Shown: positions 17,456 through 28,076, numbered from the stretch's first letter. The stretch is DNA of 64,000 nt from Acidisoma cellulosilyticum (GCF_020621385.1 NZ_JAESVA010000003.1:682001-746000); one strand, 5' to 3'. The notes: generated from the letters alone by a model not told the origin. A program made the numbers and translations.

Positions 17456-17898
17456 TGCTGTTGATCAGCCTCTATCCCTGGATCAAGGCCTTTCACGTTA
17501 TCAGCCTCATCGCCTGGATGGCAGCGACCTTCTATCTGCCGCGCCTCTATGTCTATCACTGCCAGGTGCCTATCGGATCGGCGGAAAGCGAGCGTTTCAA
17601 GATCATGGAACGGCGCCTGCTGAAGCAGATCATGACGCCGGCGATGATCGCGACCTGGGTCTTCGGCATCATCCTGCTGATGACGCCCGGCGTTGTCGTC
17701 TGGAGCACGGGCTGGTGGTATGTGAAGCTGATCTGCGTTCTCGGGCTCACCGGTTTTCACGGTGCGACATCAAAATGGCGCAAGGATTTTCTCAACGACC
17801 GCAATCGGCGCTCGGAGAAATTCTATCGGATTGCCAATGAAGTGCCGACCGTTCTGATGGTCATCGTCGTCATCATGGTGATCGTGAAACCGTTCTGA
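17455..17898 (+). CDS. hemJ: Protoporphyrinogen IX oxidase, HemJ type
   Basis: This 147-aa integral membrane protein has four hydrophobic segments. The family N-terminus YPWIKAFHVISLIAWMA contains the conserved His (H14) thought to bind heme, and LPRLYVYH follows. HemJ is the main protoporphyrinogen oxidase of alphaproteobacteria and cyanobacteria. It overlaps the HAD gene by one base (TAATG) and completes hemE-hemH-HAD-hemJ. There is no terminator hairpin with a T-run; the downstream gap is filled by a palindromic repeat. Confidence 0.94.
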   Translation: MLLISLYPWIKAFHVISLIAWMAATFYLPRLYVYHCQVPIGSAESERFKIMERRLLKQIMTPAMIATWVFGIILLMTPGVVVWSTGWWYVKLICVLGLTGFHGATSKWRKDFLNDRNRRSEKFYRIANEVPTVLMVIVVIMVIVKPF

Positions 17899-17904
17899 GG
17901 CAGG

Positions 17905-18045
17905 TCCGGGGACGACAAATTCAGAATGTCGCCCGCGGACTTGTTCCGCGGGTCTACCCGCTGGGGTAGGTCCCGCTACGGCGTCGAAGGCTGTCTTGCC
18001 ACCGCAGCGGGTAGGTCCGCGCAACGAGTGCGCGGATGACAATGC
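17905..18045. repeat. Palindromic intergenic repeat
   Basis: The unit contains CCCGCGGACTTGTTCCGCGGG near its left end and GGGTAGGTCCGCGC / GCGCGGATGACA at its right end, with nested inverted arms between. It shares the core and orientation of elements at about 10.0 and 60.9 kb. It separates hemJ from the convergent aldehyde dehydrogenase gene and may serve as a bidirectional transcription end. Confidence 0.7.
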
Positions 18046-18054
18046 TAGGCTGGC

Positions 18055-19575
18055 TCAGAAGAACCCAAGCGCCTTCGGGCTATAGCTGACCAGAAGGTTC
18101 TTGGTCTGCTGGTAGTGATCCAGCATCATCTTATGCGTCTCGCGACCGATGCCGGACTGCTTATAGCCGCCGAAGGCGGCATGGGCCGGATAGGCATGAT
18201 AGCAATTGGTCCAGACGCGGCCGGCCTGTATGCCACGGCCGAAGCGATAGGCGCGGCTGCCGTCGCGGGTCCAGACACCGGCACCAAGGCCGTAGAGCGT
18301 GTCATTGGCCATTTCCATCGCTTCCGCCTCGGTCTTGAAGGTCGTGACGGAAACGACCGGCCCGAAGATTTCCTCCTGGAAGACGCGCATTTTGTTATGG
18401 CCCTGCAGGATCGTCGGCTTGATGTAGAAGCCGTCCTTCAGATCGCCCTCCAGCACGTTGCGCTCACCACCGGTCAGCACCTTCGCCCCTTCCTGACGGC
18501 CGATATCGAAATAGCTGAGGATCTTCTCCAGCTGTTCGGACGAGGCCTGGGCGCCGATCATGGTGGAAGGGTCCAGCGGATTGCCCTGGCGGATTGCCTC
18601 CACCCGCTTGATCGCGCGTTCCATGAAGCGGTCATAGACCGATTCCTGGATCAGCGCCCGGCTGGGGCAGGTGCAGACCTCACCCTGGTTCAGGGCGAAC
18701 ATGGTGAAGCCCTCAAGCGCCTTGTCGAGGAAGTCGTCATCCTCGGCCGCCACATCGGCGAAGAAGATGTTGGGCGATTTGCCGCCCAGTTCCAGCGTCA
18801 CCGGGATCAGGTTCTGACTGGCATATTGCATGATCAGGCGACCGGTCGTCGTCTCGCCGGTGAAGGCGATCTTGGCGATGCGGGTGCTGGATGCCAGCGG
18901 CTTGCCGGCTTCCAGGCCGAAACCGTTGACGATGTTCAGCACCCCGGGCGGCAGCAGGTCGGCGATCAGGTCAGCCAGGACCAGAATGCTGGCGGGCGTC
19001 TGTTCGGCCGGCTTCAGAACCACGCAGTTCCCGGCGGCGATCGCCGGCGCCAGCTTCCAGCAGGCCATCAGGATCGGGAAGTTCCAGGGAATGATCTGGC
19101 CGACGACGCCGAGCGGCTCATGGAAATGATAGGCGATGGTGTGATGGTCGATTTCGCTGAGCGAGCCTTCCTGGGCGCGCACGCAGCTCGCGAAATAACG
19201 GAAATGGTCGATGGCGAGCGGAATATCGGCGGCGGTCGTTTCGCGGATGGGTTTGCCATTGTCCCAGGCTTCCGCCAAAGCCAGCTTTTCCAGATTGTCT
19301 TCCATCACTTGCGCGATGCGCAGCAGGACCAGCGCGCGGTCGGCGGCCGGGGTGCGGCCCCAGGCATCCTTCGCCGCATGGGCGGCATCGAGGGCGAGTT
19401 CGATATCGTCCTTGTCCGAGCGGGGAACCTCGCAGATGACGCGGCCGTTGATGGAGGATGTGTTTTCGAAATAGCGGCCGCCGACGGGTGCCACCCATTT
19501 GCCGCCGATGAAGTTTTCATAACGCTTTGCGAAAGGCGGAGCCTGTAGCAGGCTGTTCGGAGCCATCTGGTCCAT
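18055..19575 (-). CDS. NAD-dependent aldehyde dehydrogenase (acetaldehyde dehydrogenase type)
   Basis: This 506-aa member of the ALDH superfamily is close to the ExaC/AcoD group, which oxidises acetaldehyde and other short aldehydes to acids. The catalytic glutamate motif LELGGKSPN and the cysteine motif [12 protein letters not shown] are intact, as is the cofactor motif FTGETTTGR. The C-terminal [13 protein letters not shown] is typical. AAGGGAG lies 8 nt before the ATG at 19575. It is a single gene, convergent with hemJ. The 432-bp upstream gap holds a palindrome that may be its operator. Confidence 0.93.
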   Translation of the reverse strand: MDQMAPNSLLQAPPFAKRYENFIGGKWVAPVGGRYFENTSSINGRVICEVPRSDKDDIELALDAAHAAKDAWGRTPAADRALVLLRIAQVMEDNLEKLALAEAWDNGKPIRETTAADIPLAIDHFRYFASCVRAQEGSLSEIDHHTIAYHFHEPLGVVGQIIPWNFPILMACWKLAPAIAAGNCVVLKPAEQTPASILVLADLIADLLPPGVLNIVNGFGLEAGKPLASSTRIAKIAFTGETTTGRLIMQYASQNLIPVTLELGGKSPNIFFADVAAEDDDFLDKALEGFTMFALNQGEVCTCPSRALIQESVYDRFMERAIKRVEAIRQGNPLDPSTMIGAQASSEQLEKILSYFDIGRQEGAKVLTGGERNVLEGDLKDGFYIKPTILQGHNKMRVFQEEIFGPVVSVTTFKTEAEAMEMANDTLYGLGAGVWTRDGSRAYRFGRGIQAGRVWTNCYHAYPAHAAFGGYKQSGIGRETHKMMLDHYQQTKNLLVSYSPKALGFF

Positions 19576-20007
19576 CTTTTGTCTCTCCCTTGAGCGTTTG
19601 TTGTTTCCGCTCGTTTTACTTGCCCTGTCTTGTGACAGGATAATCCTTTGACAGATTTGCCCGCTGACGGGCTTAGGTTCGGCAGTTGTTTGCGATTTTT
19701 TAATCTTGCCGAGCGACTGACAGAATATCAGGCCGAGCAGGGCGACCGCAATTGGCGTCTAGGGCAGGGCTGCTCTTTTTCGCGCGAGCCCCTTATTCCC
19801 GCGCATTCTGGGTCTTGACTTGTGACGCGTGACGGGCCAGTTGAAACCTATATGAGTGGTTGGAGTCCTTCCAGCCTCAGAGCGGCGGTGTCCATCACCG
19901 GCTTCAGCCGCCTCCCTGATCATATCCGTCCAATCAACCCATCAAGCACGTCCCGTCGCTTGTAGGCCATAAAATCCCGGCCGATTTGATCCCCCGAAGG
20001 CGTTCCT
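19576..20007. other. Gene-free gap: divergent promoter region of ALDH and rho leader
   Basis: No supported ORF. On the ALDH side are the palindrome CCTGTC-ttgt-GACAGG (19624-19639) and a small hairpin GCCCG-ctga-CGGGC (19659-19672), either of which could act in ALDH control. The half nearest rho (about 19840-20007) is probably the rho 5' leader. rho leaders are often long and autoregulated, but I see no specific motif. No convincing -35/-10 pair could be fixed for either gene. Confidence 0.5.
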
Positions 20008-21282
20008 ATGCATCTCGCCGAGCTTAAAGCCAAAAGCCCCACCGATCTGCTCAGCCTTGCTGAGTCTCTTCAGATCGAGAACGCATCGTCCTTGCGCAAG
20101 CAGGAGATGATGTTCGCCATTCTCAAAAGCCTGGCAGAGAATGATCAGGCTATTCATGGCGAGGGGACGCTGGAAATCCTGCCCGACGGGTTCGGCTTCC
20201 TGCGCAGCCCGCAGTCGAACTATCTGCCCGGTCCCGATGACATCTATGTCAGCCCGCATCAGGTGCGCCGCTTCGGCCTGCGCACCGGCGATTCGGTCGA
20301 AGGTCAGATCCGGGCGCCCAAGGACGGCGAACGCTATTTCGCCATGTATAAAATTAATACGATCAATTACGAGGCGCCCGAAGCGGTGCGCCATCGCACC
20401 AATTTCGACAATCTGACGCCGCTTTATCCGAACGACCGCCTGAAGATGGAGATGGAGCTACCGCCCTCTCCCGTCAAAGGGGCGGCGAAGGATTATACGC
20501 CGCGCGTCATCGACCTCATCTCCCCCATCGGCAAGGGCCAGCGCGCGCTGATCGTCGCCCCGCCCCGCACCGGCAAGACCGTGATGCTGCAAAGCATCGC
20601 GACCGCGATTTCGCATAATCACCCGGAAGTCTTCCTAATCGTTCTGTTGATCGATGAGCGGCCCGAGGAAGTGACCGACATGGCCCGCAGCGTGAAGGGT
20701 GAGGTTATCAGCTCAACCTTCGACGAGCCGGCGACCCGCCATGTTCAGGTGACGGAAATGGTGATCGAAAAGGCCAAGCGCCTGGTTGAGCACAAGCGGG
20801 ACGTGGTCATCCTGCTCGACAGCATCACCCGTCTGGCCCGCGCCTATAACGCGGTCGTGCCCAGCTCGGGCAAGGTGCTGACCGGCGGTGTCGACAGCAA
20901 CGCCTTGCAACGCCCGAAGCGCTTCTTCGGTGCGGCCCGCAATATCGAGGAAGGCGGCAGCCTGACCATCATCGCGACCGCGCTGATCGATACCGGCAGC
21001 CGCATGGACGAAGTGATCTTTGAAGAGTTCAAGGGCACTGGCAATTCGGAAATCATCCTCGACCGCAAGATCTCCGACAAGCGCACTTTCCCGGCCATCG
21101 ACATCACTAAATCGGGCACTCGCAAAGAAGAGCTCTTGGTGGAGCGCGCGACCTTGTCCAAGATGTGGGTGCTGCGCCGTATCCTCAACCCGATGGGTTC
21201 GACGGACGGTATGGAATTCCTGCTCGACAAGCTGAAATACAGCAAGACGAACCAGGACTTCTTCGACGCGATGAATACCTGA
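20008..21282 (+). CDS. rho: Transcription termination factor Rho
   Basis: This 424-aa protein is the typical length for a Rho without a large insertion. It has an N-terminal helical region, an OSB-fold primary RNA-binding site ([11 protein letters not shown], about 58-68), Walker [10 protein letters not shown] (K190) and a hexameric ATPase core with [13 protein letters not shown] and [13 protein letters not shown]. The [20 protein letters not shown] block contains the secondary RNA-binding loop. It is a single gene with a long 5' leader. rho lying close to the hem cluster and origin is common in alphaproteobacteria. Confidence 0.97.
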   Translation: MHLAELKAKSPTDLLSLAESLQIENASSLRKQEMMFAILKSLAENDQAIHGEGTLEILPDGFGFLRSPQSNYLPGPDDIYVSPHQVRRFGLRTGDSVEGQIRAPKDGERYFAMYKINTINYEAPEAVRHRTNFDNLTPLYPNDRLKMEMELPPSPVKGAAKDYTPRVIDLISPIGKGQRALIVAPPRTGKTVMLQSIATAISHNHPEVFLIVLLIDERPEEVTDMARSVKGEVISSTFDEPATRHVQVTEMVIEKAKRLVEHKRDVVILLDSITRLARAYNAVVPSSGKVLTGGVDSNALQRPKRFFGAARNIEEGGSLTIIATALIDTGSRMDEVIFEEFKGTGNSEIILDRKISDKRTFPAIDITKSGTRKEELLVERATLSKMWVLRRILNPMGSTDGMEFLLDKLKYSKTNQDFFDAMNT

Positions 21283-21340
21283 CGCTCGTCTGGCAGCGAG
21301 GCGGGGTCAGGTGCTTGGACCGAAAGAAAGATAGCACCGT

Positions 21341-22744
21341 ATGGCCCAGCCTCCTCTGCCGGCGACCCCTCTGGATGATGCCGACGCGCTTTGTCGTCTG
21401 AGCGCCACTGAACTCGTTGATCTTTACGGAAAAGGCGAGCTTTCCCCGGTCGAGGTCACGCGCGCGACCCTGGCACGGGCCGAGGTGGTGCAGGACCGCT
21501 TCAATGCCTTCGTGCGTATCGACCATGACGCGGCGCTTGCGGCTGCGACCTTGTCCGAGACGCGCTGGCGCAACGGCAATCCCATCGGTCCGCTGGACGG
21601 CGTTCCCACCACCATCAAAGACATCGTCTACGTTAAGGACAGCTTGGCCCAGTATGGGTCGCGCTCGCCGGGCGTGACCTCGACGGTCGATGCGCCGTCG
21701 GTAGCCCTGCTGCGCCAGGCCGGCGCGGTTTTCCTGGGCCTGACGACGACCCCGGAATTCGGCTGGAAGGCGCTGACCGATGGTCCGCTGACCGGCATTA
21801 CCCGCAATCCCTGGAACCCTGATCTGACACCGGGCGGCTCCTCGGGTGGCGCGGCCGTTGCGGCCGCAACCGGCGCCGGCGCGCTGCATATCGGCACCGA
21901 CGGCGGCGGCTCCATCCGTGTGCCTGCCGCCTTCACCGGTATCGTCGGCCATAAGCCGACCTTCAGCCGCGTGCCGGCCTATCCGGCCAGCGCCTTCGGC
22001 ACCGTCGCCCATATCGGACCGATGACCCGGACCGTCGCCGACGCGCAGCTTATGCTGCAGGCCATGTCCGGTCGGGATCTGCGCGACTGGTTCCAGAATC
22101 CGCTGTCTTTCTCGCCGGCCGATGGCGCTACGCCCACGGACCTGAACGGCCTCGTCTTCGGTGTCTGGCGCACGCCGCCCTCCGGCACTGTCGATCCTGA
22201 GATCGCCGAGGCTTTCGACCGTGCGCTGGCACGCCTGGAAGCGGCAGGCGTGGAGCTTGTCCCCGTCGACCTGCCGGCGGAGGAGAATCTGCTCGACCTC
22301 TTCCATCGCCATTGGTTCGCGGGTGCGGCGGCGCGTCTCTCGGCGCTGTCCGAGGCCGATATGGCCAATGTCGATCCCGGCCTGCGTCAGATCGCGGCGC
22401 AGGGGGCGACCTATAGCGCCGTCGATCTCATCAAGGCGCATGGCCGCCGGGCGGCTTTCGGCGCCGGTTTCGATATGCTGTTGGACGGGTTTGACGCCAT
22501 CATTTCCCCCGCTTGCTCGGTCCTGCCCTTCACGGCGGGCGAGGAAGTGCCGCTGGGGTCCGGCCTGGCGCGTTGGACGGAATGGGCGGGCTTCAGCTAC
22601 CCGGTCAATCTCGCGCAGGCGCCGGCCGCCATCATCCGCTCCGAAATCCTGCCGTCCGGCCTGCCGGTCGGCTTGCAGATCATCGGACCGCGCGGCGAGG
22701 ACGGCGATGTCCTGTCCATCGCGGCGGCGATCGAGAGCCTTTAG
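21341..22744 (+). CDS. Amidase-signature family amidase
   Basis: This is a 467-aa protein. The Ser-cisSer-Lys triad of the family is visible: K93 (TIKDIV), S167/S168 (PGGSSGGAA) and nucleophile S191 (TDGGGSIRVPAA). The family includes GatA, acylamidases and nicotinamidase-like enzymes; the lack of gatB/gatC neighbours and overall divergence argue against GatA. The substrate is unknown. It follows rho by 58 bp on the same strand and ends just before a palindromic repeat. A second amidase-signature protein (AtzF-like) lies at 29-31 kb. Confidence 0.88.
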   Translation: MAQPPLPATPLDDADALCRLSATELVDLYGKGELSPVEVTRATLARAEVVQDRFNAFVRIDHDAALAAATLSETRWRNGNPIGPLDGVPTTIKDIVYVKDSLAQYGSRSPGVTSTVDAPSVALLRQAGAVFLGLTTTPEFGWKALTDGPLTGITRNPWNPDLTPGGSSGGAAVAAATGAGALHIGTDGGGSIRVPAAFTGIVGHKPTFSRVPAYPASAFGTVAHIGPMTRTVADAQLMLQAMSGRDLRDWFQNPLSFSPADGATPTDLNGLVFGVWRTPPSGTVDPEIAEAFDRALARLEAAGVELVPVDLPAEENLLDLFHRHWFAGAAARLSALSEADMANVDPGLRQIAAQGATYSAVDLIKAHGRRAAFGAGFDMLLDGFDAIISPACSVLPFTAGEEVPLGSGLARWTEWAGFSYPVNLAQAPAAIIRSEILPSGLPVGLQIIGPRGEDGDVLSIAAAIESL

Positions 22745-22765
22745 GCTCAACCGCCGTCAATTAAA

Positions 22766-22840
22766 AACGTCATCCGCGCACTTGTTGCGCGGACCTACCC
22801 AGCGCGGCGCCTCAACGGGGGCAGGCGACCGGTAAAGGGC
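22766..22840. repeat. Palindromic intergenic repeat
   Basis: The hairpin CCGCGCACTTGTTGCGCGG is flanked by GTCAT on the left and ACCTACCC on the right, in inverted orientation relative to the copies at 10.1 and 61.0 kb. It fills the gap between the convergent amidase and MFS/acyl-synthetase genes. Confidence 0.7.
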
Positions 22841-22848
22841 AAAACGCC

Positions 22849-25668
22849 TCAAGCCGCCTGGCCGCTGGCGACACTGCTCAGCGCCAGGCGCTGAACCCCG
22901 GCAAAATCGACCTTGCCGGACCCGAGGATCGGCACGGCGGGGATCACGCGGATTTCCGCCGGCACCATCAGTTCCGTCGCGCCTTGGGCGCGTGCGAAAG
23001 CCAGGAAGCGGCCGCGCTCGGCATCCGTCTGTTCCGTGAACAGAATGACCTTCTCGCCCTTGCGCGCGTCGGGAATGGCGGCGGCGACCGATACCGCATC
23101 CGGCCAAAGCTCGGCCGCCAGCAAATCGATCGCCTGTAGAGAGATCATCTCGCCGCCCAGTTTTGCGAAGCGCTTCGCACGGCCCTTGATGGTGATGAAC
23201 CCCTCCGCGTCGATCGTTACGATATCGCCGGTATCGTGCCAGCCCTCGACCAGCGGTTCGATCATCCCCGGCGCGTCCACCCGCAGATAGCCGAGCATGA
23301 TATTGGGGCCGCGCACCACCAGCCGCCCGCCTTCGGCGATGCCGGGCACAGGGTCCAGCCGCAGCTCGATCCCCGGCAGCATCTGACCCACCGTGCCGAT
23401 GCGGCTGAAGGCCGGGGTGTTCAGCGCCAGAACGGGACCGGTCTCGGTCACGCCATAGCCTTCCAGCAGCGCGATGCCGAATTTCTCCTGATACAGCGCA
23501 CGGGTCGCGGCCTTCACCGGCTCGGCCCCGGCCACGACATAGCGCAGCGTGCGGAAATCATCCGGTTTCGCCTGGCGGCCGTAGCCTGCCAGGAAGGTAT
23601 CGGTGCCGATCAGTGCCGTCGCCCCGCTTTTGCGGATCAGCTCCGGGATCGTCTTGTAATGCAGCGGCGAGGGGTATTGGAACACCCGCAGGCCGTAGAA
23701 CAGCGGCAGTACCAGCCCGGCCGTCAGGCCGAAGGAATGGAACATCGGCAGGACGTTGAAGATCCTGTCCGAGGTATCGAAATCGATCCGCGCGGCGACC
23801 TGGGCGATATTGGCCAGCATATTGCGGTGGCTGATGGCGACCCCCTTCGGCACGCCTTCCGAGCCCGAGGTGAAGACGATCGCGGCCGTATCGTCGGCGC
23901 GACCCTTCGCCATCGGCCGGCTGGCCTGCAGGATGCCGCGCAGCTTGTCGACGGTCGTGATCTGCTTGCGGATGTCTTCCAGATAGACGATGCGCAAGCG
24001 CTCGCCGTCCGGTGACGCCTCCAGTCCTTCGATCAGCTTTTCCAGCTCGCCCTTCTGGATGAAGACGCGCGAGGTGATGATGGTGCGGACCTTCGCGGCG
24101 CGGCAGGCATGCAGCAGATTGGCCGCCCCCGCCGTGAAGTTCAGCATGGTCGGCACCCGGCCGGAGGAGACCAGGCCCAGCACCAGCGCCATGGTCGCAT
24201 TGGCATTGGGCATCAGCACGCCCACCGCCTCCCGCGCGGCGGAGAGCGGCGCCAGCTTGCGGCCCAGAATGGCGGCACCGAGCAGCAGACGCTTATAGGT
24301 GATGCTGCCCGAGGTCGCGTCTTCCGCCGCCAGGCTGTTGCGGCCATGTTTGCGCGCGGCCTGGGCCGTCGCCTCGAAAATGGTCATGTCCATCGTGGCT
24401 TCCCCATGATTTTGTTGTTTCGGTTGGGTCGCCATCATCCAGGCCGCGACCGTCAGACAGGCAATGCCGAGCAGGCCGTAGATAAGCGATACGCCAAGCC
24501 CCGCCCCGAGCAGGGCCGCCGTCAATATAGCGCCGATCGCCATGGCGCCCGCGCCCACGACATTCGCGCCGGCCACGATGCGCGCGCGATGGTCGGGCTT
24601 GGCCCAGGCCTGAAGGGCCGCGAAGGTCGGCACGGCCAGCAACCCGCCGGAGATCGAGATCAGAAGCAGATCGATGAAGACATGGGTGGTCAAGTCACGC
24701 TGGCCTGCCGCGCTATGGGTGACGCGCCATAGGTCGAGCATGAAGATGCCGACCAGTGCCGTCCCAATGACCGAGGGCATCAGCTTCACGCGGCCGCCCG
24801 TCAGGCGCGCGGCCAGCAGCGACCCGGCGGCGATGCCGAAGCAGAACAGCAGCAGGGCGAGCGTCGCCGTCTCCCGGTCGCCGCCGAGCGATTGCTTGAT
24901 CAGGCCAGGCAGCAGGCCGAGGGCGATGGCGCCGACCAGCCAGAACCAGGAATTCGCCAGCGCCACCCACCAGATGCGCCGGTCGCCTTTCAGATCCCTG
25001 ACGAGGGAGAAGGTCGAGGCGAAGATATTGCGCTGGATGCTGAGGCTCGGTGCGGACTCGCCGGTCGGCGGAATTTGCCGTGCGGCCAGCCAGCTCAGCA
25101 CCGCGAAGATTAGAACGGTGCCGGCCAGGATCAGCCGGCCATGGGGCAAGGCAGAGGCGAAGCCACCGGCCGCCGTGCCGCCGATAATGGCGAGGAAGGT
25201 CGCCCCTTCGACCAGGGCATTGGCGGTCGGCAGGGCTTCGGATGGCAGATGGTCCGGCAGGATGCCGTATTTCACCGGGCCGAACAGCGCGCTCAAGGTG
25301 CCGAAGGCGAAAAGGGCGATGAACAAAATCGGCACGCTCTGCACCAGGAAGCCCAGGACCGCGAGGACGGCGACGGCGATTTCGACCAGCTTGATCCGCT
25401 GGCACAGCAGCGCCTTGTCGTAGCGGTCGGCCATTTCGCCGCCGATGGCCGAGAGCAGGAAGAAGGGCAAAATGAAGATCGCCCCCGCCAAAGTGATCAG
25501 CACATTGGCTGCATGCGGCGGTTCCCCGCCATGGATGCCCGCGCCGATCGCACCCCATAGAATGAGGAACAGCAGCGCGTTCTTCAGGAAATTGTCATTG
25601 AAGGCGGCGAAGAACTGGCACCAGAACAGCGGCGCGAAGCGGCGCCCGGTCAGCAGCGATCGGATCAT
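22849..25668 (-). CDS. MFS transporter / acyl-ACP synthetase fusion (Aas-LplT-like without acyltransferase domain)
   Basis: This is a 939-aa fusion. Residues 1-413 form an LplT-like major-facilitator domain ([26 protein letters not shown]), which in relatives flips lysophospholipid across the inner membrane. Residues 427-939 form an AMP-binding acyl-ACP/CoA synthetase with [14 protein letters not shown] (598-611), [10 protein letters not shown] and GWHDTGDI. Related alphaproteobacterial fusions usually carry a PlsC acyltransferase domain between these parts for lysophospholipid re-acylation. Here the linker is only about 13 residues and no HxxxxD acyltransferase motif is visible. An internal ATG at residue 426 could give a separate synthetase. 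Role in phospholipid repair or acyl uptake is inferred. Confidence 0.85.
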   Translation of the reverse strand: MIRSLLTGRRFAPLFWCQFFAAFNDNFLKNALLFLILWGAIGAGIHGGEPPHAANVLITLAGAIFILPFFLLSAIGGEMADRYDKALLCQRIKLVEIAVAVLAVLGFLVQSVPILFIALFAFGTLSALFGPVKYGILPDHLPSEALPTANALVEGATFLAIIGGTAAGGFASALPHGRLILAGTVLIFAVLSWLAARQIPPTGESAPSLSIQRNIFASTFSLVRDLKGDRRIWWVALANSWFWLVGAIALGLLPGLIKQSLGGDRETATLALLLFCFGIAAGSLLAARLTGGRVKLMPSVIGTALVGIFMLDLWRVTHSAAGQRDLTTHVFIDLLLISISGGLLAVPTFAALQAWAKPDHRARIVAGANVVGAGAMAIGAILTAALLGAGLGVSLIYGLLGIACLTVAAWMMATQPKQQNHGEATMDMTIFEATAQAARKHGRNSLAAEDATSGSITYKRLLLGAAILGRKLAPLSAAREAVGVLMPNANATMALVLGLVSSGRVPTMLNFTAGAANLLHACRAAKVRTIITSRVFIQKGELEKLIEGLEASPDGERLRIVYLEDIRKQITTVDKLRGILQASRPMAKGRADDTAAIVFTSGSEGVPKGVAISHRNMLANIAQVAARIDFDTSDRIFNVLPMFHSFGLTAGLVLPLFYGLRVFQYPSPLHYKTIPELIRKSGATALIGTDTFLAGYGRQAKPDDFRTLRYVVAGAEPVKAATRALYQEKFGIALLEGYGVTETGPVLALNTPAFSRIGTVGQMLPGIELRLDPVPGIAEGGRLVVRGPNIMLGYLRVDAPGMIEPLVEGWHDTGDIVTIDAEGFITIKGRAKRFAKLGGEMISLQAIDLLAAELWPDAVSVAAAIPDARKGEKVILFTEQTDAERGRFLAFARAQGATELMVPAEIRVIPAVPILGSGKVDFAGVQRLALSSVASGQAA

Positions 25669-25726
25669 AACCTAGCGGTCTCCTCAGGCTTCCCGCGATC
25701 CTGCCGCGGCAAGCTTGGCTTAGTAC

Positions 25727-25770
25727 GGGCCGGATCAGGCATCGGATGTGACGCCCGCGCCTGCCGGCCC
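25727..25770 (+). other. Stable hairpin upstream of ahcY
   Basis: GGGCCGG (25727-25733), a 2-nt bulge and CAGGC (25736-25740) pair with GCCTG (25759-25763) and CCGGCCC (25764-25770). This gives a 12-bp stem with an 18-nt loop. It lies 73 bp before the ahcY start and between divergent genes. It could be leader structure or chance in GC-rich DNA. It does not match the SAH riboswitch consensus. Confidence 0.35.
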
Positions 25771-25842
25771 TGCTTGGAAAAACTTTCCCTCAGGCGGGCA
25801 CTCGGCTATTCCGCTTTCAGAGATCGAACGGAACGAACACCT

Positions 25843-27162
25843 ATGCCAGATACTGCCATCACCTCCCCGGCCGCCGATTACAAGGTCCGTGATTTCAGCC
25901 TCGCCGATTGGGGCCGCAAGGAAATCTCGATGGCCGAGGATGAAATGCCCGGCCTGATGGCCCTGCGCGCGGAATATGGGGCGAGCAAGCCGCTCGCCGG
26001 TGCCCGCATCGCCGGCTGTCTGCACATGACCATTCAGACCGCCGTTCTCATCGAGACGCTGGTGGTTCTGGGTGCGACCGTGCGCTGGTCCTCCTGCAAC
26101 ATCTTCTCGACCCAGGACCATGCCGCCGCCGGCGTCGCCGCCGCCGGCATTCCGGTCTTCGCCTGGAAGGGCATGAACGAGGAAGAGTTCTGGTGGTGCA
26201 TCGAGCAGACGGTGCGCGGCCCGGACGGCTGGACGCCGAACATGATCCTGGATGATGGCGGCGATCTCACGGTGCTGATGCACGACAAATACCCTGAAAT
26301 GCTGGCCGATGTGCGTGGCATTTCCGAGGAAACGACGACGGGCGTGCATCGCCTCTGGGAAATGGCCAAGGCCGGCAAGCTGCTGGTCCCCGCCATCAAC
26401 GTGAACGACAGCGTCACCAAGTCGAAATTCGACAACCTCTATGGCTGCCGTGAAAGCCTGGTCGACGCCATCCGCCGGGGCACGGACGTGATGATGGCCG
26501 GCAAGGTCGCGGTCGTCGCCGGCTTCGGCGATGTCGGCAAGGGTTCTTCCGCGTCGCTCCGCAACGGCGGTTGCCGCGTGCTGGTGACGGAAGCCGATCC
26601 CATCTGCGCCCTGCAGGCGGCGATGGAAGGCTATGAGGTCGTGACCATGGAAGACGCCGCCCCGCGCGGTGATATTTTCGTGACCGCGACCGGCAATGTC
26701 GACGTCATCACGATCGAGCATATGCGGGCGATGAAGCACCGCGCCATCGTCTGCAATATCGGCCATTTCGACTCTGAGATTCAGATCGACGCGCTGCGCA
26801 ATCTGCAATGGGACAATGTGAAGCCGCAGGTCGATGAGGTCATCTTCCCGGACGGCAAGCGCCTGATCCTGCTCAGCGAAGGCCGTCTCGTGAACCTCGG
26901 CAATGCCACGGGTCACCCGAGCTTCGTGATGTCCGCGTCCTTCACCAACCAGGTCCTGGCGCAGCTGGAACTGTGGATGGCGAAGCCGGGCCAGTATGAG
27001 AAGCAGGTCTATACCCTGCCGAAGGTGCTGGACGAGAAGGTTGCTGCCCTGCATCTGGCCAAGGTCGGCGCCGCGCTGACCAAGCTGAGCCAGAAGCAGG
27101 CCGACTACATCGGTGCCGGCAGCGTCAACGGCCCCTTCAAGCACGACCTCTATCGCTACTAA
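25843..27162 (+). CDS. ahcY: Adenosylhomocysteinase (SAH hydrolase)
   Basis: This 439-aa cytoplasmic tetramer splits S-adenosylhomocysteine to adenosine and homocysteine, relieving inhibition of methyltransferases. The start ATG at 25843 gives [24 protein letters not shown], the usual family beginning; an in-frame ATG 69 bp upstream is not supported. Motifs: [28 protein letters not shown], the NAD-binding [11 protein letters not shown] and C-terminal KHDLYRY that contributes Lys and Tyr to the neighbouring subunit's NAD. It is a single gene with a structured leader. Confidence 0.97.
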   Translation: MPDTAITSPAADYKVRDFSLADWGRKEISMAEDEMPGLMALRAEYGASKPLAGARIAGCLHMTIQTAVLIETLVVLGATVRWSSCNIFSTQDHAAAGVAAAGIPVFAWKGMNEEEFWWCIEQTVRGPDGWTPNMILDDGGDLTVLMHDKYPEMLADVRGISEETTTGVHRLWEMAKAGKLLVPAINVNDSVTKSKFDNLYGCRESLVDAIRRGTDVMMAGKVAVVAGFGDVGKGSSASLRNGGCRVLVTEADPICALQAAMEGYEVVTMEDAAPRGDIFVTATGNVDVITIEHMRAMKHRAIVCNIGHFDSEIQIDALRNLQWDNVKPQVDEVIFPDGKRLILLSEGRLVNLGNATGHPSFVMSASFTNQVLAQLELWMAKPGQYEKQVYTLPKVLDEKVAALHLAKVGAALTKLSQKQADYIGAGSVNGPFKHDLYRY

Positions 27163-27176
27163 GACCGACTGACGAC

Positions 27177-27605
27177 TTACTCTCGACCTCGCCCGCGCAC
27201 CTGTTGCGCGGGCGAAGCCGCCTGGGCGCCTGGGCGGGTAGGTTGCCGGACTGCCCCACCGGAAACATGAATTCCACCCGATGTGACGCGGATCTGGAAA
27301 GCAGCGAAGCCGCCGAGGCCGATTGCTAGAATCCAGCTGACGATGGCGATGGCCCAGACCAAAAATCCTCGGTCGTTCGGCGCCAAAATCGCAAGCACCG
27401 TTGTCAGGGCGCAGGTCGCGCCGATCAGCACCGCGATAGTCAGCATGCCGAGAAAATCGAAAAGCCGATTTGTGTGATTGATTTTGGCGACGGATACCGC
27501 ATCGCCCCAGAAATTCTGCGGGCCGCCATAAATGACCAGCAATGGTTCAACATGGGGGGTCGAGGCACCGGGACTGTTGTCGTCATCGTCTGGCATCCCG
27601 GTCAC
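27177..27605 (-). CDS. Unknown small membrane protein with repeat-derived C-terminus
   Basis: This is a 142-codon ORF. An acidic N-terminus is followed by two strong hydrophobic segments, about residues 50-74 (FLGMLTIAVLIGATCALTTV) and 83-104 (VWAIAIVSWILAIGLGGFAA). I do not recognise a family. The last 25 or so residues (from GGAVRQPTRPG on) are encoded inside the palindromic repeat at 27183-27246, so the original C-terminus was probably shorter. It ends close to the convergent ahcY stop. The start could also be the ATG for MPDDDD, 4 codons in. Confidence 0.55.
   Translation of the reverse strand: MTGMPDDDDNSPGASTPHVEPLLVIYGGPQNFWGDAVSVAKINHTNRLFDFLGMLTIAVLIGATCALTTVLAILAPNDRGFLVWAIAIVSWILAIGLGGFAAFQIRVTSGGIHVSGGAVRQPTRPGAQAASPAQQVRGRGRE
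27183..27246. repeat. Palindromic intergenic repeat, read through by an ORF
   Basis: GCCCGCGCACCTGTTGCGCGGGC forms a strong hairpin and is followed by CTGGGCGCC and GGGTAGGTTG, as in the other family members. It lies between ahcY and a convergent membrane-protein ORF whose reading frame runs through it. Confidence 0.65.
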
Positions 27606-27842
27606 AAATCAAAACTCTGGCCGCGTCGGCTGAATCGCGGTCCAGTTTCTGGCCTTGATGGCGTGACAACACTTGGTTGAGACGCGCCGGGCGAAATTCC
27701 CCAATCGAGAGGACTGTCGTTATCGACGGTCGGCTCCGTCGAGCCTGGGGATTGGCCCCAGTCGCTTTCCGCGCCGGACATAACGGGACAGCCTCGTCAT
27801 TTCGTATTCAGTATGACCGAGAATACCGAGGCCGCGCAAACG

Positions 27843-28076
27843 TTAAACGTTAACGCTTCCCACAGCCGCCAGTTCGGTCATCACCACTCTTTGGAGTTCA
27901 CCGTTGGGCAAACGAAGGCAGAGTTCATGTCCCTGCTGGAGCTGACCGACGAGAAAGCTTGTCAGCGAGAGGGCAATGCTCACGGCATGTGCGTTGCTGC
28001 GGGCGTCCAAAGCCTGCCGCAGATTGTCGGTATTGGCGACATCGCGATCGGTGAGCGACATGGTCACTTTGGGCAT
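27843..28076 (-). CDS. Small protein with ribbon-helix-helix-like N-terminus
   Basis: This is a 77-aa protein. The pattern KVTMSLTDRDVANTDNLRQAL followed by RSNAHAVSIALSLTSFLV is that of small ribbon-helix-helix-like proteins often annotated as putative antitoxins or regulators. The C-terminus (LPNGELQRVVMTEL) is of a type seen in these proteins. No toxin gene is adjacent: the 136 bp upstream on its strand hold no supported ORF. Function unknown. An overlapping frame on the plus strand is rejected because this strand matches a recognisable pattern. Confidence 0.65.
   Translation of the reverse strand: MPKVTMSLTDRDVANTDNLRQALDARSNAHAVSIALSLTSFLVGQLQQGHELCLRLPNGELQRVVMTELAAVGSVNV

Noticed and set aside
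25669-25842. SAH riboswitch before ahcY
   Set aside because: The leader is structured but lacks the conserved SAH-riboswitch core sequence, so no riboswitch class is claimed.
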